A DNA stretch of 64,000 nucleotides from Larix kaempferi (lineage: Eukaryota; Streptophyta; Pinopsida; Pinales; Pinaceae): contig BSBM01000592.1 in NCBI GenBank assembly GCA_027924585.1, forward strand, positions 4,570,001 through 4,634,000. Reading direction: 5' to 3'. The notes beneath the pieces are model-generated. The model was given only the letters and a program-made list of their open reading frames with translations. It was not told where the DNA came from and searched no databases. Position numbers and translations under genes: made by a program. Of this stretch, positions 23,191 to 35,574 are shown in pieces (the stretch's first letter is position 1; every line of letters starts with the position of its first letter).

Positions 23191-25400
23191 GTGTTATTGA
23201 AGGATTTTCTTGGAGATATTGATACACCTTGAAGTAATGGTTGAACATGTGATCACATCCAGAATGATTATATTAAATATCTTGTAATTATTACACACAT
23301 AAGTGGATCAAATTTCATGTCCATCTTTTTCAATTTTCAAAAATCCCCAAAAGTTAGCTGAATTGGTTAAACCTCCTACCTAAAGCATATTACCAATGAG
23401 AAAATTGCATATTTTAATATAATCAAATCCCATGACATTACTAACCTCTTTTGTGATGGGTAGTTAACATTATCCACCTTCTATATCATCTTCATCATAT
23501 AATAAATGGCGTATTCTCACTATAAATTATTTTCAATTATATATATTTTTTAAAATTTCCCTTAAAACTATTATTTATATATAATGATAAAAATATAAAA
23601 ACAAATATTTAAAAAAAAAATCCAAGTGAAAACTTTCAATAAAAAACAAACAAATAAATTCCACCTTTTAACCGTATATTCTATGAGATCTCATGGTACC
23701 TAAAGACAATATTGCTATTGAATTATCAACGTTGCCTAGCTTTTGTATATATTAAAATTTATTATTTATTATGTTATTATATTAAAATATTTTAAATATA
23801 AAATAATAATAATAATAAAATAAATTATAATTAATTTAAAATAAATATAAGATAAAATCATCATAACATCTCTTTAAAGTATTTTCCTTTTCTTAAAGAA
23901 AAAGGAGGTAATCATAACCTCTCTTTAAAGTATGCCTTTATCATGGTGATTTTCACATGTTGGTCCCCATACGGCTTAAGTCAAAGAAGGAAACATACTT
24001 TAGTTTGAACAACTTTCATTCATCATGGCATGTACTTTTAACTTAACCCTAAAGTAAGCTAAAGAGAGACACATTGTACATGACTTTGAAAGTGATAAAA
24101 TTATCTACAAGATTGCTAGAGCCAACATGTGTTTCACTACCATGTTGTTGTAAAACTAGCTATGACCATTACTACTCTCATCATGGTTTTATGTACCATT
24201 ACTCAAAAGATGTGCACTTTTCTCTTATCTTTCAATAATCATTTCCCTCTTATTCGATATTTTTGCACCTATTTTACAATTTTAAATCTTTTAGTTATTT
24301 TTTTCCAATAGAAACGTACTGTTATAATTTTAGGAATGATAAAAGCAATAATAAAAGTATTAAAGAAAAGTGAAATATCTATTATATAACATATATTTGA
24401 GTAACTCATATTGCATTAGCCTTTTTTTTCATTTATTTTTATTATTTCAAGTTTTCATTATGTAATTTTTTATAATTATTTTATTTGAAATTTATCTTAA
24501 TTTTGAATCTATTAAATATAGAAATCTTAAATATTTTAAAGTATACTTTTTTTATCATTTAAAATGAATTTAGATATAAATATAGATGGAAAAATCTATA
24601 AAAATATATTTATGTAAATATTATATTTTATGGTATTTCTATTTATGTGTAGATTTAGACTTTTCTTTTTATCTCTCCTATGGTATGGTATATTTTGTAT
24701 TAGATATACATATAAAATGTATGTGAATATTTTTATTTTTATTTATATCTATATTTTATTAACATATAATATTATTATTATTTATTACAAATATTATATT
24801 TTTTTAATTGACATGTAAAAACTACCTTGGATGTAGAACACATTCAAGGTTTTATGGTATACTATATACTTGTCATCTTTTATTATGCCCTTCTTTTTTT
24901 AAAACTCAAACATTTTCCACCTATTTCCCCTCTTCACCCTTGTCACTCCCTCTTAGCCTCTTCAAATTTAATTTAAATGAGGTTTATTCATTTAAATTTA
25001 AGTTTATTTCTAGGAAACTTATGTTATTACAATTTTGCTTACAAAATTTTTAGATTTTCTAAATCAATATGGAAAACAACATTGAAAACGTGTCATCATT
25101 TTGTTCATTCTTCTCTATCTAATTCCTAGTTCAATAATGATTGGAAAAACCTTCATAAACTTATTTTCTCTACCATTCTTTCTTCTCCCCACAAACTTGT
25201 AATGGCCTAAAATTTTTATCATTAACTTATTAACAAAAAAAAATACTTAACTTATTGATGTGCTTAAATTTAGTTTGAAAACCTTGTGAAGTGCCTTCTT
25301 ACTTAACAATAATACATGGATTATCCCTAATCCCCTTGATTGGTTTGACTATGAATAAACCCTTTATGATAGCACCATTAAATTCCTATTTCTATCCACC
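23191..25400. other. AT-rich unassigned region
   Basis: It has long A/T runs and no frame with a recognisable domain. A possible Pol III A-box/B-box pair near 23,353-23,432 is discussed separately as weak. Nothing else was seen. Confidence 0.5.
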
Positions 25401-25559
25401 TCCATCTTGTGTATTGTTTTTTCTTGAGTAAAATGGTTCACAGTGATTTTTTAAAGCGTAATATTAATAAATCCCAAGTTGTTGAATACCTCAAATATGG
25501 ATTTATTAAACACAACCCTATGTTGGCATTATGGATTCCCATCATGGATTCCAATAATA

Positions 25560-25930
25560 TTTCTCCCATCATTGCATCGAAAGAAGACCTTAATCCTAGT
25601 AATTGAATGACATTGTAGTCCATGTTTTATCCAAGTTTATTATGACTATATTGGATGAATACATTTTAAAATTTTATAAACATTAATGATATTTTTGCAA
25701 ATGTTTTAGTTGGTTTTAGGTAGAATCATTGAAATATAGATCATAACTTAACCCTCAAATCCATTATAAAGGTAGTGAAAATGGTTTAGAATAAATTATG
25801 TTGCTACTTTGTTGGTTTCAGTAAAGTATTTGATATCATCCTTATAAATTATTTTATTTAAATATTGAAGGGTTTGGTCTTTCTAGATATGAGTATTTAT
25901 CTTATTAATCCTTGTTGAAGTCTAGGGTAA
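25560..25930 (+). pseudogene. LINE (non-LTR) reverse-transcriptase relic
   Basis: Plus-strand translation gives the non-LTR RT order with several stops: a VGFR-NH--IDHNLTLKSI segment (about 25,705-25,770), then KLCCYFVGFSKVFDII (about 25,795-25,845) and an LKGLVF segment. These match the GFR...DH and CFVDF-KAFD blocks of plant LINE reverse transcriptases. Upstream, PSN and a decayed L---L-----F segment fit the NYR region before the catalytic core. No endonuclease or poly(A) tail was found and the ends are not defined. It is a short, old fragment. Confidence 0.75.
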
Positions 25931-26282
25931 CTATTATTTTCGATTTGTTTGGACTTTCCATTAGTTTGCTTTGACTTTTAAAATTTGTTATTTTAACTAA
26001 ACTTTAACTTAGTAGTTTTTATTTTTTAATTAAAAAATAGATTTATTTTTATTTCTTTTACTTTTCATTGGCCTTGAACTTCTATGCATTATTGTCGGGC
26101 TTCCGACGAAGTTCTCGGGCTATGGAAAATTTCTTCACTCGCTCTAAAAAAGATCTTGATTTTTTAACATATCAGCTAAACTATATATAATATTTTAATA
26201 TATTTTAACTTTGGATTAATAGACATTTGGAAAACACATTATTACACCGACAATGTTACATTAATTTGGCAGTTGCATCTAT

Positions 26283-26431
26283 GCATTGATCTCGTTGCAC
26301 CGGGTGATCTTCTTACACTACCAAATTTTTGCATTGATCTCGATGCACCGCCCTTCATAGCCTGATCTATTCATTGATCCAGCTGCACCGCTTGAGACCC
26401 GTCTGATTTATGAGTTGATCTCGTTGCACCC
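26283..26431. repeat. Four-copy GCATTGATCTCG-TTGCACCG motif
   Basis: 20-bp units start at 26,283, 26,331, 26,371 and 26,412 (spacings 48, 40 and 41). The GTTGATC and TGCACC cores are kept while the bases between units are unrelated. Confidence 0.85.
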
Positions 26432-27648
26432 CTTGATGACTGATATCCTATCTCCATCTTTAAATCTTTACAAATTTCCTTGGTATCCAAGTTCATACTA
26501 GGACAAGTTTAAGAGAACCTTGCCAGAAGCTCCCTGGATTCTGCTCCATGCTGTTAATCCAAAATCTCCCTGTTGTTAATCCAGGAACAACATAATTCTC
26601 AATAAAGGAAAAATAAATGAAACTTTTCATTTTGCTTTGCTTCTTAATGCAGACATACAAAATAAAATTGTGTGCAACTATATCAAAGGAGCCTACCTGC
26701 AGTTTTGAGTAGCAGAACTAATGGAGGAGAAGTTTTCAAAATGAAAGTGAAGTTTTTTTCCTGTATTGACATCAGATCAAGCATTACAGGTTTTCATGTG
26801 ATAAAATCATGTTTGATGTTGCTCTGCTTCAGTCTGTTCCTTCGCTCTCCCTGGCAGGGTGCATATAACATTAACTAAGCTTAGCGTCCTGTGTTTTGTG
26901 TGCAGGAAGTGTTGTCGATGTTAACTTCGGCACTCCCCAAAACACAAACCTTCGGAGGCCAAAAAAAAACTCCTCCCTTTCATTTCGTTGTCATTCTTGG
27001 AACAGCCAACAGTAACTATATAATCAACAAGTCATAATCAAGTAATAAAAGAAAGCGGCAAGCTGATATCTTCTTCCAGCAAGGGATTATCCATTTTGTG
27101 CAGGCATAGGTATGAAATATTGAGAACATTTTGACAACAGATCCTTTTTTTCCTTTATTTTGTTTTTTCCTAGCATTCCATTCTAAAACAAGGCATCAAA
27201 TCTTGCAAAGGAAACAAAATCAGAGCAAGGTATTTTATCTGTGACACCAAATTTCATTTTTTATTTCCAGCTACACTCGGGTTTCTTTACAGTATGCAAA
27301 TGCATTACAGAGGAATCCTAAATATCTGCTAAAATGAACATCATTCATGACATAGGAAAATTTCTAAGCAATGCATCTAACATAAACGACACACAATTCT
27401 TTGGTTTGAACTTTAAATATGCATCTAACATAAACACGATAAGCAGGTTAATGGGGTAACGTCATTCCACAAAATGCAGCAACACTGGCAATTGTCTGGC
27501 ACATTAGTGGTAGGGAGTAATGAAGGCAGTGGTGGACAGAACCCTAAAAATCACAGGTAGAGAGGTAAAGAGGGAACACGACTAGACACACCAATGGCAT
27601 TTAATGAAAGAACATGTATGCATGGAGGAACACATAATTAATCCACAC
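26432..27648. other. Unassigned region
   Basis: There is no coding domain, LTR or clear repeat. Short open frames are not convincing. GTGTGCAG and similar acceptor-like sites occur, but no exon could be supported. Confidence 0.5.
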
Positions 27649-27653
27649 AAAAG
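27649..27653. repeat. Target-site duplication of solo LTR (AAAAG)
   Basis: AAAAG precedes the LTR and recurs at 28,172-28,176. Confidence 0.88.
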
Positions 27654-28171
27654 TGTTGGTTGTGGAGCCAGATCTTCCAGTCTCATAGATGATGATTCAA
27701 ATGTGTCAGTACCCTAGGTTTGGTTATGATCGCGGATCGACGCTCAGGGGGTCCGGGGGGGGTTGACCCCCCCCAACTGGGGGGCGTGGGGGCCAACGGG
27801 GGTTTTTCACCAGCTGTTTTCGGGCCCATGGTTTTGGGTATTTCGTGGTATTTTCCCATTGTATTTCCCTTATAAAAGAAAGTCATTGTAATATGGCTAG
27901 GAATGATGTATTAGGTTTTATGCATTGTAAAGATCTCTGAGATCTGTGAAGAGAGACTATGAGACAGTGAAGAGGAAGTGCAACGGTTGTGTTGTAGGTT
28001 GTATCCCTTGACTTTGCTAGAATGAATAATAATAAGGACTGGCAACTTCAGTGTGGACATAGCCCAAGTTGGGGTGAACCACAATATATCTGTGTCTCTC
28101 TTGTAATGTGTGTGTGATTATATTTGCATTTATGTTTATTGTTATTGCTCTGCGATCCTGTTTTTCTAACA
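27654..28171 (+). mobile_element. Solo LTR (518 bp)
   Basis: It begins TGTTGG and ends CTAACA, and AAAAG flanks both sides. Inside is a TATA box (TATAAAAG, 27,871-27,878), so it reads rightward. There is no primer-binding site or internal coding, so it is best explained as the product of recombination between the two LTRs of a former full element. A strong G/C hairpin lies upstream of the TATA box. Confidence 0.9.
27747..27802 (+). promoter_or_regulatory. G-tract cluster and perfect G8/C8 hairpin in solo LTR U3
   Basis: Eight G (27,755-27,762), the loop TTGA and eight C (27,767-27,774) form a perfect stem. Four further G runs of five or six flank it (from 27,747, 27,779, 27,788 and 27,798). 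It lies about 70-120 bp upstream of the TATA box. Confidence 0.8.
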
Positions 28172-28176
28172 AAAAG

Positions 28177-30714
28177 TAATGTAGGGAAATTACATACACC
28201 ATAACCACATCTTTGTAGTGAACATACCTTGGGGAAAAATTATAGGTTTTGAGCTACGAAATTTGCAGAAATTAAAAACATGTACTTACATACAGAAAAT
28301 GCTAAGGCAAAAATTCGCCAGAGGAGGCGTGTAAGTGAGACATTGAATTACACTGTTGACCATAGAAATGTTGGTGTAGGCATTTAAAATATAGACAAAT
28401 GCAAGAAATTGCATCCAATATGATATAACCTTCCTGCAAACAACCTTTCTTATTTCTGCCATTGTGCTGTCAAACAAATTAGAGTGCTGCATCCAGTTGA
28501 ATTCAATTGTGTTTCCATTTTCAGGATGAATTTTGTTCGAGACCTGCTCATCAACCTACCCTCCGTGCAAATGACTTGAGATGAACACAAGAGACTTAAC
28601 TGGGCAATCTTCTGAACTAATATCTGGCTCGCATGTAGCTTATGTATGGCTTAAACGTGGTTGTGTCGATTCAATGGCTTTGTCTGGGTGTCCTGCATAA
28701 ACTAGTGACAAACAATACATAGATGGTACTGTTAGTGGGGCATCGTATGGCTATTCTTTCATTTTGTGCATGGTTCAATCATTCTCGTTGATCCCAAAAC
28801 TGGTTTGGTTGATCAATTGATTTACCCTGGCTCACACAGTTCTGTCGGGTATACTTTTGTCAAATCGATCGTTCAAGGTCGAGTGTTGTTCATTTAAATG
28901 CATTTTTTAAGGTGTTGGTTTCAAATCAAGCGTTAGTTTTAGGATTCGGCCAACATATTTTATACATAATATGTTCTTGGTGTTGGGCCATCTGTATCGA
29001 GAACTATTAACGTCAACTAGGCATGCATGGTGGGTCACCACAACTTTTAATACCTCCTCCTCCTTGCAGGGTGGTATCAAATGTGTTCCAACTGGAAGCT
29101 TTTATAAGGAAAAGATATCATTTCCCTTTATTCCTACTCTCAATTTATCACTACCTCTCCTCTTGGATGGACTATCGCCCTGGATCGAATGAGTGAAACA
29201 CATCCTATCATCGCATCAGCGGTGGATTATTTGCCAGTGGAGATATAATATGACATTTTTCTTTCTCATTTTCCCCTACGGAAGTTGGAAAGAGATCTCT
29301 ATCCTTATTGTGTAGCCATACCTATGTTAGTTTGCTAAAGTAATGGTTTCACTACTTTACCGGTGGAATATTCCCTTTTTTACCAATGCGTGCTTCACAT
29401 TCCTATTAGGACAATTTACCACTTACTCTCTACAATAAATAGGGGCAAGGACCACTAAGTTTTCCATTTATACCAAAATTCCAATGTCTAGGATGTTCAA
29501 GATGCAATTGATGTATTTTTTTCATGCACCACTTCCCTACATCGAGGATCTTGATACATAATTGTTAAAGAGCTAGCTAGCCAACTGATGAATTGGTATT
29601 TTTTTATCACTTGTTGGCTTGGAAGGACATGTTGCTCGGACGTTAGGCTTCACGAAGTAACTTTGTCAGTGTTCATCTATGTGCTCAGGACGAGGCTATG
29701 TGCACCCAATTAACAAATGGCTTCATTGACATGACTTCATGTTGTGAACAATGACTATGTGCAGCAGGTGAACAGCTTCAGGTAGTGACAATTAGTCATA
29801 GAGGGAGGTGGGGAATTAGTTCAAATCATTGTTAATAACTACTATTTCATTCATTTTGGGGGTTTGTCCTTGATCACTGCGCTACAATTTTACCTTGGAA
29901 TTCCATCTCTACTTCTTTATTAATAGAGAAGCCCAGTTTCACACCATTATCCACGCGTTCGATCCTGTTTACTATAACTTTGCAAATCAACATTGGCATT
30001 ATTAAAAAATACTTCATTTGCATATGAATGCAATGTAAAAAAATTTAAATACTTGGCATTGTCTTTTTTGGTTTTGCTTCTTGACATAAAAGACAACATA
30101 TAGTTACAAACTACAAACATAAATACTGACTACTCGGCAGGGACTTCGCTACCCATGTAGCCTTGTTTCTAATATATACGAAAGGGTTTTGGGTAGAGTA
30201 AAATTTGGAACAATTTAAACTTCTTACATTCACAACATTGTTAGTTTTAAATAGTGATGCCCCTTGTCTCCTTCCCTTTTATATTATATGTTCACAAGTT
30301 GGAGAAATTAATTTGAAATTTTTGGGTTAAATAAAGGTTCTATTACTTTGAAATCCACCCAATTTCCCTAGTTTTTGGATTCCCAAGTAGAAAAAATGTG
30401 AACATAATAAGTTTATTTGATTTAAGAAAAATATAAATGAATACAAATTCTTCTAAAACAACCTAGAATGTTTTTATTCATTAAATTACAACATTCTTCT
30501 CATTTTAGTAGGCCATGGCCAGCATGCATTCGCCATAGAGGAAATACACAAAAGAATATATAAGAAGTAAAAGCCATAAATTTATGTGTTCATAAATAAA
30601 AATGGAATGCTTATATTTTTTATCATTAATATCCAACCAGTTGTAAAGAAAGAACATTCCACCCAACCATAAGCTCTCTATAACACGTATGATTTCTATC
30701 ACATAGGCCACTCC
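28177..30714. other. Unassigned region
   Basis: The base composition is mixed. No domain-bearing frame on either strand, no LTR pair and no RNA gene were seen. Confidence 0.5.
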
Positions 30715-30717
30715 TGA

Positions 30718-30722
30718 GTTGG
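30718..30722. repeat. Probable target-site duplication of copia-2 (GTTGG)
   Basis: GTTGG precedes the left LTR and recurs at 42,149-42,153 after the right LTR. Confidence 0.7.
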
Positions 30723-30850
30723 TTTTGGAACATTCTAACCATCTCAACCTTGGTTTTGTATGCATGGATGCATTCCATGCATTGGTAGTTGAGTCTCCTA
30801 GAACCTAGTCCTTGTTTTTGGCCCCCTAGTGCTTCATTTTGGTCATCATT
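30723..30850 (+). repeat. Copia-2 5' LTR, part 1
   Basis: It matches 41,457-41,582 (shared CATTCTAACCAT and GCATTCCATGCATTGGTAG). It ends with TCATT, one copy of the chromovirus target duplication. Confidence 0.88.
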
Positions 30851-31225
30851 TGTGATGCACCTGCAACAATTAATTAACAAGAATATGCGAAATAGCAGAA
30901 ATGACAGAACTCATAATCACTTTTATATTGATCACAGGCCACTTCGAGGGGGAAACCTCCTTTGAGCAAGCTCAATACAATTAACTTCACGATGCCTTCA
31001 TAGGTCTCAACACACACTTATATACTAATTCTAGGCGCCAATACTATGGGTCAAAACCATGGGCCGTTACAAACTATGGATCAACAATATTACGGGCGAC
31101 TTACAAAGCATATGCGCCAACAACAATAACACAAACTATTGATCAACAAATACTACGGGACGACTTACAAAGCATATGCGTCCAACAACAACATACTAAC
31201 AAAGTAAAGACATGGGTTCCTAACA
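30851..31225 (-). repeat. Chromovirus-1 3' LTR (375 bp)
   Basis: It begins TGTGATGCACC and ends GGTTCCTAACA. Seven substitutions separate it from 36,609-36,983, and no indels were seen. Confidence 0.95.
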
Positions 31226-31245
31226 TCCCCTCCCCCTTAAAAAAA
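31226..31245 (-). other. Chromovirus-1 polypurine tract
   Basis: The minus strand reads TTTTTTAAGGGGGAGGGGA directly before the 3' LTR. Confidence 0.9.
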
Positions 31246-31254
31246 GCTTTGTCC

Positions 31255-34200
31255 TCAAAGCTTTAGATGTGGAAATTGTTGTTGAATCTGAAGGAGTGTT
31301 TCCCATGTAGCATCCTCTGGTTGCATGCCGTGCCACTGAATTAAGACCTCTGTGATAGAGCGAGAGCGAAGCTGACGCGTGCGCCGATTGAGGATGGCCT
31401 CTGGCTCCAAAAGGATGGATCCTTCATTATCCAGTTCGGGTAAAATCGTTTGTCCATTGATGTTGGTGCCAAGAACTTTCTTCAGACAAGAGACATGAAA
31501 GACTGGATGAATGCGGGAAGAAGGAGGAAGTTCCAATTTATAAGCAACGGACCCAATCTTCTGAAGAATCCGATATGGCCCATAGAACTTTGGAGCGAGC
31601 TTATGACGCCCTTTGAGTTTCAAGGATGATTGTTTGTATGGCTGGAGACGAAGAAAAACCATATCACCGACTTGAAAAGTGCGCTCAGAATGGTGCTGAT
31701 TAGCTTGTTGCTTCATGCGATTTCTTGCCATGTGAAGATTGTCCCGCAAAATGCAAAGAATCTGATCGCGGTTTCAAAGGACTGTGTCAACTTCCTGAAC
31801 TGGTGAACTGGTGGGGGTGTATGGAAGAAGAGCTGGAGGTGCCTGACCATAGACTGCTTCATATGGGGTCATTTTAGAGGCAGTGTGGTAAGAGGTATTG
31901 TACCAGCATTCAGCGAGAGGGAGCCATTTTTCCCACTGATGTTGTTGTTCCGAGGTGAAGCAACGGAGATAAGTTTCCAAGCATTTATTGACAATTTCAG
32001 TTTGACCATCTATTTGTGGGTGATACCCTGAACTCATCTTCAGTTTGGTGCCAGTGTGGCGAAATAGTTCTGTCCAAAAATGACTGGTGAAAGTCGCATC
32101 ACGATCCGAGACAATGGAAGAAGGGATGCCATGAAGACGAAAGATCTGGTCCAGAAAAATTTGAGCGACAGAGGAGGCTGTATAGGGATGGCTGAGTGCA
32201 CAAAAATGACTATATTTGGAGAGGCGATGAACCACAACAAGAATCACTATCTTCCCGCCAAATTTAGGGAGCCCTTCAATGAAATCCATAGAAATATCTG
32301 TCCAAATCCGTGTAGGTATGGGCAAGGGTTCAAGCAATCCTGGAAGGAGTGTTGTTTCACCCTTATTGCGCTGGCAGGTATCACATTCGGCCACCATCTG
32401 TTGAATTGTCCTTTTCATGCCCTGCCAAAAGAAGTTACGCCATGCTCGTTCATACGTTTTGAGGAACCCAGAGTGCCCTGCCGATGGAGAAGCATGGAGT
32501 TCATAGAAGACAGGCTGTTGAAGATCTGTGCTTTGGGGAAGCACCAGACGACCCTTGTATCGCAGAGAAGCACCATCCTAAGAGTAATGTGGTACAGCAG
32601 AAGGGTTGTTGGTCAAGCGTTGGATGATTTGAGATAAGGAGGATTCATTGACATAACCCTATTGAACAGATTGCAACCAATTTGGAACAGGCATAGAAAT
32701 AGCTGAAAGAGAACCTTGGGCATCAAATGTGCAAGAAAGAGCATCTGCCACAATATTTTTTTTGCCCTTCTTGTAAGTGATCTCATAGTCATAACCCATG
32801 AGTTTGCTAACCCATTTCTGTTGTGCTGGGGAGGAGACATGCTGGTCCAAGAAATATTTCAGACTTTGGTGATCAGTCTTGATGCAGAAATGATTCCCTA
32901 ATAGGTATGGGCGCCACTTCTGTACTGCATGCAAAATAGCCATCATTTCCTTCTCATAGGTAGAGGCAGCTAAATTCTTACCTGAAAGGGCTTTGCTGGT
33001 GAACGCAATGGGGTGTTCATCTTGAAGGAGAACAACAACAAGTCCATTGCCGCAAGCATCACTCTCAATAGTGAAGGGCTTGGAAAAATCGGGCATAGCT
33101 AGCACAGGTGTAGTACACATAGCTTGTTTTAGTTTGTCAAATGCACATTGAGAAGCAGGTGTCCATGTGAAGGCATCCTTTTTCAATAGAGCAGTTAATG
33201 GAGCTGAAATCTTCCCATAATCCTTGACAAACTTGCGGTAGTAGCCAGTCAACCCCAAAAAACCACGAAGGCTCTTGAGTGTCTGAGGATGCGGCCAATT
33301 GTTCATGGCATCGATTTTGGCAGGATCCACGCGAACCCCTTGTGTTGAAATAATGTGCCCGAGATACTCAACTTCCTTCTGTCCAAAAACACATTTAGAC
33401 CGCTTGGCATGGAGATGATGGTCAGAGAAAAGTTGCATGACAAGATCCAAATGCTGGAGATGTTCATCCCATGTTTTACTGTAGATGAGGATATCATCAA
33501 AGAATACTATAATGAATTTCCGCAAGTAGGGTCAAAATATTTTATTCATGAAGGCCTGGAATGTGGAAGGAGCATTAGTGAGGCCAAAGGGCATGACCAA
33601 AAACTCATAATGGCCATCATGTGTGCGGAAAGCTGTTTTAGGGATATCATCCTCATGAACCCGAATTTGATGATACCCAGAACGAAGATCCAACTTGGAG
33701 AAAAAGTGAGCCCCATGAAGCTCATCAAGAAGCTCATCAAAAACAAGAATTGGAAACTTATCCTTGATGGTGAGGTGATTAAGTGCTCGGAAGTCAATGC
33801 AGAGGCGCCATGACCCATCTTTTTTGCGGACAAGAATAACTGGAGAAGAAAAGGAACTAGTGCTTGGGCGAATAATACCTTGCTTCAATAAGTCCCGAAC
33901 GAGCATTTCAATCTCCGTTTTTTGGTGAAATGGGTAGCGATAGGGCCTGATGTTGGGAGGAACGCTGCCAGGAAGGAGCTGAATATGATGGTCTTCTGGC
34001 CTGGAAGGTGGAAATCCCACTGGTTCAGCAAAGACACCTGTATATCGACCCAGAATTTGTTGTAGATCCAAAGGAGTAGTGGAGACCGTTGATGGTTGCA
34101 TCTGGATGGAATGGATCTGAGCGATGACACCATGTGAATTCTTCTTGAGGAGTTTTTCCATGCAATGTGAACTGATGATGCTGAGAGAACCTGGTTGTAA

Positions 34201-35574
34201 TCCTGTCAATGTGTGTTTTTGTCCATTGAGGGAAAACTGCATCCAAAGTTCAGCAAAATCCCATAAGATAGGGCCAAGTGTGTGTAGCCATTGAGCGCCC
34301 AAAACCGCATCACATCCACCTAAGGGAAAGGCAAACATGTCAGAGCGCAAGGTATAATCTCCCATAGAGATATGCACATTTTGACACTTCCCTTTGCAAG
34401 GTGAGGTGCCCCCATTGGCAACCATGACTTCAAAGTTGGAGCAAGGATGGATAAAACAATCAGCTTGTTTGGCGATCCGAGGGTCAATGAAATTATGAGT
34501 GCTACCAGAATCAATGAGTATTGTAAGAGGAAGATTCTTGAAGTAACCCCTGACCCGCATTGTTTGGGGGGTGGTGATTCCGGCTAAAGCATGGAGAGAT
34601 ATCTCTGGCTGGTCATCCTGAGACGGAGGGTCAATAGGCGGTTCCTGAATGTCGATCGGAGCATCCACTGTTTCTGGATCTTCGTCACCAATTTCAGAGA
34701 CAAGCGGAGACTCCACATACAAGAGATAGAGCTTTTGCTGAACACATCTATGTCCCCAAGTGAATTTCTTGTCACAATTATAGCAAAGCCCCTTTTCTCT
34801 GCGTGCTTGCATCTCTATTTCAGACAAACGCTTGATAGGAGTCGGTCGAGGAGCCTGCGGTATAGGTGGTCGCTGAGAACCCATATTTCGGAAGGGAACA
34901 AAAGTGGGCTTGGAGCGTTGTTGGGCTGAAATATTGTCTTTTGCCAACTTAGCCAACCCTAGTGCTTCCATCATTGTGTTGGGACAGAACATTTTGACCT
35001 CAGAGCGGATGGCATCCTTGAGACCACTGATAAAACAACTCCAGTAAAAGTCATCAGACAATCCTTCGGTGTGGTTGGTTAGATTCTCAAATTTGGTTTG
35101 ATACTCTCTCACAGTGCCAGTTTGGAGAAGTTTAGTGAGGGCTCCTGTGAAGTCATCAAAAGCACTAGGACCAAATCGTTGCAAAAGGAGCTAGCAAAAG
35201 TTTGGCCATTTGGGCTCTGGATGAGCCTTGATGTACCAACGGTACCATTGAAGAGCTTCCTGTTCCAAATGAAAGGATGCCAATGGAACTTTTTTGACAT
35301 CAAAAGTATTATGCAGACTGAAATACTGTTTTGCACGATAGATCCATCCAGTTGGATTGGTACCATTGAAGCGAGGAAAATCAAGCTTCGGACCATGGAA
35401 ATTGCTGGAAGAAGAGAACCCATTGTCTGTTGAAGACTCGGACTGCCGTTTGTTGTTCATAGCTGAATGTTCAAGATGGAGACCGAGAAATTTTTCATCC
35501 AGATCCTGGAGTTTGGCTTGGATGGCTGCAAGTGCGTCCTCCATGGTTTTTGCTCCTGCACGGGTGACAACCAT
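31255..35574 (-). pseudogene. Chromovirus-1 gag-pol, one frame with five stops
   Basis: The start is ATG at 35,574. Order: gag (FPRFNGTNPTGWIYRAKQYF, EQEALQWYRWY), a chromovirus-type knuckle [14 protein letters not shown] at about 34,775-34,740, protease [13 protein letters not shown] at about 34,530, and RT with [19 protein letters not shown] and VFFDDILIYS at about 33,500. RNase H (FTIESDACGNGL), integrase zinc region (H-H-CDTCQ) and catalytic Asp-Asp-Glu segments (DISMDFIEGLP, VSDRDATFTSHFW, GQTEIVNKCLE) follow. A chromodomain ends it (SITEVLIQWHGMQPEDATWE). Stops are at 35,191-35,193, 33,532-33,534, 32,659-32,661, 32,578-32,580 and 31,774-31,776. All parts keep the same phase. Confidence 0.94.

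Noticed and set aside
23240-23247. GTTGAACA as the far end of the gypsy-2 LTR (would give about 1.4 kb)
   Set aside because: An eight-base inverted match to TGTTCAAC is too weak without a second LTR, and the same word occurs at 21,863.
24600-25053. Short AT-rich plus-strand frames (62 and 81 codons) with Phe/Ile/Tyr-rich products
   Set aside because: The composition simply reflects A/T runs; there is no start context, domain or neighbouring signal.
26600-26960. Possible exon between CTGCAG and GTGTGCAG sites
   Set aside because: The only open frame is short and unrecognised, and no paired donor and acceptor with coding on both sides was found.
33355-33813. Plus-strand 152-codon frame
   Set aside because: It is antisense to the chromovirus-1 reverse transcriptase, whose minus-strand motifs are unmistakable.
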